From: a virus
DNA: 35,126 nt
Direction: 5' to 3' (one strand)
IMG/VR virus record: IMGVR_UViG_3300008259_000103
Coordinates: 1 to 35,126 of that record
The notes under the pieces are model-generated. The model made no database searches. It was not told the DNA's origin and saw nothing but the letters and a program-made list of their open reading frames with translations. The position numbers and the translations under genes were made by a program. This document shows, piece after piece, positions 29,755 through 35,126 of the stretch. Position 1 is the first letter of the stretch. Every line of letters begins with the position of its first letter.

Positions 29755-30929
29755 ACAGCACCCTGACCCCTCTTGCCCAGATAAAGGCAAATCCTAACAA
29801 CCCGAGAACTATCAAGGACGTCAAGTTCAAGAAGCTCGTCGAGTCTATCCGGACCTTTCCAAAGATGCTCGAACTGCGCCCCATAGTCGTCAACGATGAC
29901 ATGGTGGTCCTCGGAGGCAACATGCGCCTGAAGGCATGCAAGGAGGCAGGCATCAAGGAGGTGCCAGTGATCAAGGCCAGCGACCTTTCGGAGGAAGAAC
30001 AGCGCCAGTTCATAATCAAGGACAACGTCGGCTTCGGAGACTGGGACTGGGAGATGCTCGCAAACGAGTGGGACGTCGCCGAGCTGGACGCATGGGGCAT
30101 GGAGCTTCCCAAGGACATGTTCGGAACGGATAACGAGGTGGTCGAAGATGAGGTTCCCGAGATACCCGAGGAGCCAGTCACCAAGCCCGGTGACCTTTGG
30201 ATCCTCGGAAACCATCGTCTGCTGTGCGGTGACTCCACAAACACCCAGCACGTCGACCGCTTGATGAATAAAGAGCAGGCGGACCTGATCTTCACGGATC
30301 CACCTTGGAATGTGAACTATGGAGCGCAAAAGAACAATGGCATCTGGGGCAAGCAGCAGAGGACCATTCTCAATGACCACATGGACGACGACAAGTGGGA
30401 CGAGTTCGTCGCAGGGTTTTGTGCCAGCTTCTTTATTGCATCCAAGCCCGGTGCGCCTATCTACGTGGTGATGTCGGCACAGGAGTGGCCATCGCTTCAG
30501 TTCAATCTTCTCAAGTCTGGATTCCACTGGTCTTCGACAATAATTTGGAAAAAGGACAGCTTGGTCATCTCTCGCAAAGATTACCACACTCAGTACGAAC
30601 CTATTTGGTATGGGTGGAACGACAAGGCGCCTCGCTTAGTTCAAGTAGAAGACCGCAAGCAGTCCGATGTATGGGAAGTGGCACGTCCCAAGGTATCGGA
30701 GCTACACCCAACCACAAAGCCCGTCGAGCTGGTCGCCAGAGCCTTGAACAACTCCTCCAAGGCAGGCGGCCTCGTTCTTGACCTGTTCGGCGGTTCCGGG
30801 TCCACCATGATTGCCTGTGAACAGACGGGTCGCAAGAATTGCAGCATGGAGCTGGATCCTAAGTACTGCGACGTCATCGTCAAGCGTTGGGAGAACCTCA
30901 CAGGCCAGAAAGCCATCCTTGAAAAATAG
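29751..30929 (+). CDS. ParB-like nuclease domain fused to DNA methyltransferase
   Basis: ATG 29751 (MNSTLTPLAQIKANPNNPRT) is chosen; it overlaps the 47-aa stop. The ParB-like N-terminus (about 8-95) has NPNNPRTIKD, ELRPIVVNDDMVVLGGNMR and PVIKASDLSEEEQRQFIIKD with the G-GN-RL helix of ParB/Srx folds. After a linker come GDLWILGNHRLLCGDS, motif IV DPPW (183-186) and motif I DLFGGSGST (344-352), again beta class. HPTTKPVELVARAL is the motif X region. Such fusions modify adenine or N4-cytosine and may read specific DNA. It has higher GC than its neighbours (clear from wobble positions with C and G). Confidence 0.9.
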   Translation: MNSTLTPLAQIKANPNNPRTIKDVKFKKLVESIRTFPKMLELRPIVVNDDMVVLGGNMRLKACKEAGIKEVPVIKASDLSEEEQRQFIIKDNVGFGDWDWEMLANEWDVAELDAWGMELPKDMFGTDNEVVEDEVPEIPEEPVTKPGDLWILGNHRLLCGDSTNTQHVDRLMNKEQADLIFTDPPWNVNYGAQKNNGIWGKQQRTILNDHMDDDKWDEFVAGFCASFFIASKPGAPIYVVMSAQEWPSLQFNLLKSGFHWSSTIIWKKDSLVISRKDYHTQYEPIWYGWNDKAPRLVQVEDRKQSDVWEVARPKVSELHPTTKPVELVARALNNSSKAGGLVLDLFGGSGSTMIACEQTGRKNCSMELDPKYCDVIVKRWENLTGQKAILEK

Positions 30930-30940
30930 ATTCGAATTTA

Positions 30941-30972
30941 CTTGCGGCGGTGGTAAAAACGTGTCATATTTG
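30941..30972 (+). promoter_or_regulatory. Candidate Bacteroidetes-type promoter before the small-gene block
   Basis: cttg at 30941 is followed after 20 bases by catatttg at 30965-30972, one base off the TAnnTTTG consensus. It lies in the 66-base gap before the first of four small tandem genes. Its sequence is AT-richer than the preceding gene. Confidence 0.45.
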
Positions 30973-30995
30973 GTCTATTATATAAAGAACTCAAA

Positions 30996-31292
30996 ATGAA
31001 GACGAATAAAGAGTTAATTGCACTGCTTAGTCAAGAGCCAGCTTCTTATAATTTGAAAAAAATTAGAGTTGGTCACGAGACTAGAGACAGAGCAGGAATT
31101 GTTTTTGACACAAGTACTGGCAAATTTCTTCTGGCTCCACAAGGGGAGAATTATTTCATACCTTTGGATGGATTCCTTGTGGATATTTTAAGGAAATATA
31201 AAAATACATTAGTGTTGCATCCAGAAGGTAAGAAGTTTTTCGACGACGAACTTTTCTCATTACCACCTGATTTAAAAAAATTTGAAATATGA
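30996..31292 (+). CDS. Small protein (98 aa) with MKTNKE-LIALLSQ N-terminus
   Basis: MKTNKELIALLSQEPASYNL, then a basic beta-type segment with VGHETRDRAGIVFDTS and an acidic C-terminus. The first 13 residues match the next gene nearly exactly. It ends ATGA into that gene. Unknown function. Confidence 0.6.
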   Translation: MKTNKELIALLSQEPASYNLKKIRVGHETRDRAGIVFDTSTGKFLLAPQGENYFIPLDGFLVDILRKYKNTLVLHPEGKKFFDDELFSLPPDLKKFEI

Positions 31293-31519
31293 AAACGAAC
31301 AAAGAGATTGTTGCGCTGCTGAGCCAGCAGGTTAATCTTGCCGACAGCAAAGCGAACTTCGATGCGACAATGAAAAGCATTGACACCACCTACAAGGCAA
31401 TCCAGGCAAAACTCAAGAAGCTGGAGAGCATGTTTAACCGAGATCCTGAACCAGATGGTTACGTCAGAGAAATCAACAACGTGCTGGAATCACTTAAAGA
31501 TATTAATAGCTCACTATAA
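31289..31519 (+). CDS. Small coiled-coil protein (76 aa) with MKTNKEI N-terminus
   Basis: MKTNKEIVALLSQQVNLADS shares its first 13 residues with the gene before it and then becomes a long helix (STYKAIQAKLKKLESMFNRD-like region). It is a short, mostly helical protein. Overlaps the upstream gene by ATGA. Unknown. Confidence 0.6.
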   Translation: MKTNKEIVALLSQQVNLADSKANFDATMKSIDTTYKAIQAKLKKLESMFNRDPEPDGYVREINNVLESLKDINSSL

Positions 31520-31528
31520 TACCACAAC

Positions 31529-31795
31529 ATGAAATACCAAAACCCAACCGTCGCAAAGATTGCGGCACAAATCGAGGAGATTAATCTCCAGAAAGAAGAA
31601 GTCAACCTTGCCAAGGAGAAAATTTCAACTCCGTTATTAAGAAGTCCATATTATGAATTGTATGACAAGATGATTACCGTCGAAGAGGCAGGGCGTAAAT
31701 TAGGAGACGACAAAATCAAAGGTCACGTTAAGAAAATAAATGCGGCCCTTGCTGAATTGAAAAAACACATGGACGCCACTTATCTTTGGGACTAA
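31529..31795 (+). CDS. Small coiled-coil protein (88 aa)
   Basis: MKYQNPTVAKIAAQIEEINL followed by a Glu/Lys-rich helix with heptad-like spacing, then a mixed region with ELYDKMITVEEAGRKLGDDK and a final helix. The start differs from the MKTNKE group but composition is similar. Unknown. Confidence 0.55.
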   Translation: MKYQNPTVAKIAAQIEEINLQKEEVNLAKEKISTPLLRSPYYELYDKMITVEEAGRKLGDDKIKGHVKKINAALAELKKHMDATYLWD

Positions 31796-31808
31796 ATAAA
31801 ACCATTCC

Positions 31809-32090
31809 ATGAAAACCACACGCGAAGTCATAACCGAACTTTCCAAGAAGGTCGAAGAGATACAACTCAAGGTCGTAGAGCTTCCAAAAAAGGTGAAAAC
31901 CTTAGAAGGTGAGATTGCTAGAGCGATTGAATACAATGAAAGTTTTGTTATTGTTGATACGAAATTAGGAGTAGTGCGCTATCACCCCACTAAAGTATTT
32001 GACCCCAAGGATGGACGTTCTATTGCCACAATTCAAAAAGAGAGAAAGAACGCGGGTCTACCATACGAAGGCAAGCCCGGATTAAAATAG
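31809..32090 (+). CDS. Small protein (93 aa) with MKTTREVITELS N-terminus
   Basis: MKTTREVITELSKKVEEIQL is a variant of the shared N-terminus, followed by a coiled coil and a basic C-terminus with VVRYHPTKVFDPKDGRSIAT, perhaps a small beta hairpin. Stop TAG overlaps the GTG of the TerS-like gene. Unknown. Confidence 0.55.
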   Translation: MKTTREVITELSKKVEEIQLKVVELPKKVKTLEGEIARAIEYNESFVIVDTKLGVVRYHPTKVFDPKDGRSIATIQKERKNAGLPYEGKPGLK

Positions 32091-32431
32091 TGAACAAGGT
32101 CGACATACCGACATACAAGAAAACGATGCTCGAGAACCTCGAAAAGGCTCTCGGCGTCGTTACCGTTGCTGCACACAACACTGGCATCCATAGGGACACC
32201 CACTACAACTGGATGCAAACCGATGAGGAGTACAAAGCCAAGGTTGCCTCGCTCAAGGAGGTCACAATCGACTTCGCCGAGGCCCAGTTGCACAAACTGA
32301 TCAAGGAAGGCAACGTCGCGGCCACAATCTTCTTTCTAAAGACTCAAGGCAAGCAGCGCGGCTATATCGAGCGCCAAGAAGTCACCGGTGCCGACGGAGC
32401 ACCCATCATCGAGATAATAGGAAACATCTAA
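32090..32431 (+). CDS. terS: Terminase small subunit-like protein
   Basis: The 113-residue protein begins at GTG 32090. It has a helix-turn-helix at about 18-43 (LEKALGVVTVAAHNTGIHRD, then THYNWM), then DEEYKAKVASLKEVTIDFAE and AQLHKLIKEGNVAATIFFLK-TQGKQRGYIERQEVTG. The HTH followed by a helix and a GN..A..F.LK..G..RGY.E motif is typical of TerS-like or terminase-associated HTH proteins. It would recognise the packaging site. TerL is almost 5 kb away on the other strand. Confidence 0.75.
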   Translation: MNKVDIPTYKKTMLENLEKALGVVTVAAHNTGIHRDTHYNWMQTDEEYKAKVASLKEVTIDFAEAQLHKLIKEGNVAATIFFLKTQGKQRGYIERQEVTGADGAPIIEIIGNI

Positions 32432-32456
32432 CCCAAAAGAGTCCAGTCTTTAGCAC

Positions 32457-33035
32457 ATGAAGTTACGCGTCCACATACCCGAGACGCTTGACGACGTGAC
32501 CCTTGGCACGTTCATCAAGTATCAAAACGCACGCACCGACTTGGAGCGCATCTGCGCATATACCGGGTTGAAGAAGAATCTGGTAGAGAACTGGACCTAC
32601 GACGCCGTGAACAAAGCACTGGAGTTGATAGGCCACAGCGTAAACAACTGCACGCCAATTCACCTACCGAAGTTCCGGATTGATGGCAAGCTGTTTGGCT
32701 TCGTCCCAGACATGGACCTGCTGACCATGAGGGAGCACGTCGACTCAGAGGCATGGGCCAGCGAAATCTGGAAGGCCGACGGCATGAACTGGACGCGCAT
32801 GCCCGAACTGATGGGTGTTCTGTTTCGTCCCGTGACTGCTCAGCTCGGAGACTACTACGACATCGAGAAATATAGCATGGAGTCAGCAAAGCGATACAAC
32901 GAAAGCTTGAAGCAAATGACTATGAGCCAAGTGCAAGGGGCGCTGGTTTTTTTTTCGACTATCGCAAGAGAATCAATAGTCGCTACACTGGAGGAGGAGC
33001 TGACGATGGAGCTGATGAGGATGGAGACGAGGTAG
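32457..33035 (+). CDS. Tail assembly chaperone, short form (gpG-like)
   Basis: The 192-residue protein starts MKLRVHIPETLDDVTLGTFI and has the helical layout of tail assembly chaperones: LTMREHVDSEAWASEIWKAD, MPELMGVLFRPVTAQLGDYY, YSMESAKRYNESLKQM. It ends shortly after a run of nine T at 32947-32955. The same run is a -1 slippery site leading to the longer product described below. It is normally placed directly before the tape measure gene; here it is before the fibre. Confidence 0.8.
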   Translation: MKLRVHIPETLDDVTLGTFIKYQNARTDLERICAYTGLKKNLVENWTYDAVNKALELIGHSVNNCTPIHLPKFRIDGKLFGFVPDMDLLTMREHVDSEAWASEIWKADGMNWTRMPELMGVLFRPVTAQLGDYYDIEKYSMESAKRYNESLKQMTMSQVQGALVFFSTIARESIVATLEEELTMELMRMETR

Positions 33036-33229
33036 GCACAACGCCTGAGGGACTTGCTCGGTATGGTTGGCTTCATGTGCTGGAGATATTAAGCGCTAAC
33101 GATGTGACGAAGTTCGATGCAGTACTCGACCGGAACATCTACGAGATATACACACACATGAGTTATATGCGTGATTATAACGCGATGAAACTCAGAGAAC
33201 TAAAACGAATACAGAGGCAGCATGTTTAA
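32457..33229 (+). CDS. Tail assembly chaperone, -1 frameshift form (gpGT-like)
   Basis: If the ribosome slips back one base on T_TTT_TTT (32948-32954), translation continues from 32954 in the -1 frame to TAA 33227-33229, giving about 257 residues. The added part begins FDYRKRINSRYTGGGADDGA (an acidic linker), then EGLARYGWLHVLEILSANDV and a helical end NAMKLRELKRIQRQHV. This T-like extension would recruit the tape measure in the way lambda gpGT does. The long open -1 frame, acidic linker and coupling to the fibre start at 33222 support it. Confidence 0.85.
32948..32954 (+). promoter_or_regulatory. -1 programmed frameshift slippery heptamer
   Basis: T TTT TTT in the zero frame of the chaperone gene. 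It is a canonical X XXY YYZ site, in the position seen for phage G/GT tail chaperone genes. Confidence 0.85.
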
Positions 33230-35126
33230 TCAGGTATCCTACAACGTCGTCATCGAACGCTTCAAAGTGTTTGCTGACGGTCATTTTATAATTCGACGCT
33301 TCTCTCATGGGCAGGTAGACGTCACCGATATAGACAAGGACCAGCTCTTCCCATGGATGCACGTCGCCCCGGTGGATGTTAAGCTGGAGACTGGTTCACG
33401 CGTTTACTCCTTTGATGTTATCTTTGCAGATATGCCTCGCGATAAGGAGGATGCCACTGACTACCAGCGTGAAGTCATTAGCGATTGCGTTCGTTTGTGT
33501 GAGGATCTTGTTAATGAGATTGCAAATGGAAGCACAGTCTTTGGTGAGGATGTAGAGCTTGAAGATGGCAGCACCATTACTCCATTCATTGCTGAATATA
33601 CTCATACTTTGTGTGGCGCTACCTTGTCGTTGAGTATTTCAGTGCCAAACGACTACTCTGCTTGCGATATACCCGCAGACTGGAGCATCGGTGGCAGTGG
33701 ATCAGCTACGCCACCATCACCTGCTGTTTCTCTTGTGCTAAAGGTGAATGGTGTGGACAACGTGGTTCAAAACGTGCTGGACGTGGAAGAAGGCACGAAC
33801 ATGACTATCACCGACCTCGGTGACGGACGTGTTCGTTTTGATAGTACTGGAGGAGGAGGTGGTTCCAGCCAGCTCTTGTGCACTGAGTTCAATGTCAACC
33901 ACCTCGCAGCTACAGGCAACCCTTACTTGGTTGGAGACCGGGTATTCTATAATGGCAACATCTACCGGTGCACTGCGCAGAATGACGCGATACTACCAAC
34001 AAACACATTATACTGGACGCTTGTCGGTGTGGGATTTCGTATACGTCAAGCGCCTGTGGATTGGAACGCTACTACAGGCGACTATCAGATATTAAACAAG
34101 CCAACTATACCTGCAGCGCAAGTAAACTCAGACTGGAATGCAGTAAGTGGTGTTGCGCAGATATTGAATAAGCCAACACTTGCAGCAGTTGCTACATCGG
34201 GCGATTACAATGACTTAATCAATCAGCCATCAATACCAAACAACCTTGATGACTTAGCGGATGTAAATGTGCCTACTCCATCAAATGGGCAGGTACTATC
34301 TTACAACGGCTCGCAATGGGTTAATAGCACACCGGCAACAGGAGGCACGGTTACTTCGGTAGGTCTATCAATGCCTTCAGCATTTAATGTTGCTAATTCA
34401 CCTGTGACTACTGCAGGAACATTGACGGTAACCGGTGCAGGTACCACAGATCAATATGTGCGTGGTGATGGTACTCTTGCTAACTTTCCCGCAACAGGTG
34501 GTGGAGGTGGGCAGGTTTTTTATTTCAATGGTAATGTATCTCAAGGTACGATAGGCGGTAATGATTACTATGAATTAGGCACAGCTGCAAACACAGGACC
34601 AGCGGCTAACTTCACCCGGGCAACAACAGGTGCAATAGCTCGATTCATTACTGATGTAGGTGAACCAAATCATTTGCTTATACCTGCGGGTGTATGGACT
34701 ATTGATGTGTACTTAAGTGAAACAGGTGGCGGTTCAAACCATGCACAAATACTTGCAAAGCTTTACACGTATAACGGCAGCACGTTCACATTGGTAGCTA
34801 CTTCCACTATGGAAGAAATCACCAATGGCAGCACACCTGATTTGTACACATTCACTATATCTGTACCAACAACTGTAACTGCTGCAACCGACCGCATACA
34901 TATTGAATTTGATATTCAAAACACGAATGGGAAGACTGTTACACTATACACTGAAGACGGCAAGATAGGTGAGATTCACACTACCTATGCTATCGGATTG
35001 TCTTCGCTTAACGGCCTAACTGCAAACACACAAACATTTGCAACAGGTACAACAGGTACTGACTTTGCTATTAACAGCGCAGGCAGTACGCATACATTTA
35101 ACCTGCCCACTGCAAGCGCAGCAAAT
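33222..35126 (+). CDS. Tail fibre with N-terminal tail-completion-like domain, 3' truncated by window edge
   Basis: ATG 33222 overlaps the -1 frame stop of the chaperone. The 635 codons run to the window edge without a stop. Residues 1 to about 110 (MFNQVSYNVVIERFKVFADG, then WMHVAPVDVKLETGSRVYSF and VISDCVRLCEDLVNEIANGS) resemble a short, separately encoded tail protein of Bacteroidetes phages. A linker with Pro/Ser and Gly runs leads to the fibre repeats, colinear with bases 2-1204. If joined at 33922 to base 1 the gene would have 830 residues. The same adhesion role as the left copy is inferred. Confidence 0.9.
   Translation, partial: MFNQVSYNVVIERFKVFADGHFIIRRFSHGQVDVTDIDKDQLFPWMHVAPVDVKLETGSRVYSFDVIFADMPRDKEDATDYQREVISDCVRLCEDLVNEIANGSTVFGEDVELEDGSTITPFIAEYTHTLCGATLSLSISVPNDYSACDIPADWSIGGSGSATPPSPAVSLVLKVNGVDNVVQNVLDVEEGTNMTITDLGDGRVRFDSTGGGGGSSQLLCTEFNVNHLAATGNPYLVGDRVFYNGNIYRCTAQNDAILPTNTLYWTLVGVGFRIRQAPVDWNATTGDYQILNKPTIPAAQVNSDWNAVSGVAQILNKPTLAAVATSGDYNDLINQPSIPNNLDDLADVNVPTPSNGQVLSYNGSQWVNSTPATGGTVTSVGLSMPSAFNVANSPVTTAGTLTVTGAGTTDQYVRGDGTLANFPATGGGGGQVFYFNGNVSQGTIGGNDYYELGTAANTGPAANFTRATTGAIARFITDVGEPNHLLIPAGVWTIDVYLSETGGGSNHAQILAKLYTYNGSTFTLVATSTMEEITNGSTPDLYTFTISVPTTVTAATDRIHIEFDIQNTNGKTVTLYTEDGKIGEIHTTYAIGLSSLNGLTANTQTFATGTTGTDFAINSAGSTHTFNLPTASAAN
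33923..35126. repeat. Terminal homologous segment, right copy
   Basis: Aligned end to end with 1-1204. About 64 of 401 residues differ by my count and no gap is needed. Codon choice in this copy is like that of the rest of the genome, whereas the left copy is CpG-rich from about 420. Confidence 0.9.

Noticed and set aside
29715-30587. 290-codon frame on the - strand
   Set aside because: It is antisense to the ParB-methyltransferase fusion, whose motifs are unmistakable; long antisense frames are expected under its GC-rich wobble usage.
35100-35126. Direct circular closure of base 35126 to base 1
   Set aside because: The join would be out of frame and would place residue 635 of one fibre next to the start of the repeated region; closure at 33922 is consistent instead.
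1-35126. tRNA genes, CRISPR arrays, insertion sequences, integrase
   Set aside because: I looked for cloverleaf-like segments, regular short repeats, transposase motifs and the tyrosine or serine recombinase signatures and found none.

Overview
The window is a tailed phage (Caudoviricetes, siphovirus-like). It carries a large terminase, portal, HK97-type capsid genes, a tape measure, tail assembly chaperones with a -1 frameshift site, tail tip proteins, fibres and a lysis cassette, and almost every base is coding. Several things suggest a Bacteroidetes host, by inference: an XkdF-type prohead protease, tail and capsid families I associate with Bacteroidetes phages, a TAnnTTTG-type promoter with an upstream TTG about 19 nt away, and AT-rich leaders with few Shine-Dalgarno sites. 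I see no integrase, tRNA, CRISPR array or insertion sequence.

Layout. (1) 1-17975, + strand: a fibre lacking its 5' end, a gp10-like tail completion protein, three tail-tip genes, a 58-aa membrane protein, tape measure, XkdF-like protease, one gene on the opposite strand (10196-11269), scaffold, major capsid, probable tail tube, portal, head-tail connector candidate, two holin-like membrane proteins and an M15 peptidase endolysin. A bidirectional terminator follows at about 17981. (2) 18026-28265, - strand: a DNA methyltransferase, a string of tiny genes, a PP-loop/PAPS-reductase-like protein, NinG, DnaB-type helicase, a probable helicase loader, YqaJ-like exonuclease, a Rad52/Sak-like annealing protein, small unknowns, TerL, a small protein with an SSB-like acidic tip, a DnaA-domain-IV-like protein and a helix-turn-helix protein. 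(3) 28329-35126, + strand: a sigma-like protein diverging from the HTH gene, a Cys-rich protein, a ParB-methyltransferase fusion, four small tandem genes (three with related N-termini), a TerS-like protein, the chaperone pair with a T_TTT_TTT slippery site, and a second fibre gene cut off by the window end.

The two ends of the window are homologous. Bases 1-1204 align without gaps to 33923-35126 (about 84% protein identity by eye). Joining 33922 to base 1 restores one uninterrupted 830-codon fibre gene. I therefore read the window either as a circular (or circularly permuted) genome of about 33.9 kb whose ends are two fibre alleles, or as part of a longer genome with two tandem fibre genes. 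In the circular reading, one + strand arm runs from 28.3 kb through the junction to 17.9 kb (regulation, modification, virion, lysis) and one - strand arm holds replication and recombination.

The order of morphogenesis genes is unusual: fibre, tail tip, tape measure, protease, scaffold, capsid, tube, portal, connector, lysis. That is close to the reverse of the lambda/HK97 order. TerS and TerL lie on opposite strands almost 5 kb apart. The least explained parts are the tiny-gene block beside the methyltransferase and PAPS-reductase-like gene, the N-terminally related small genes at 31-32 kb, and the inverted 357-aa gene inside the virion operon.
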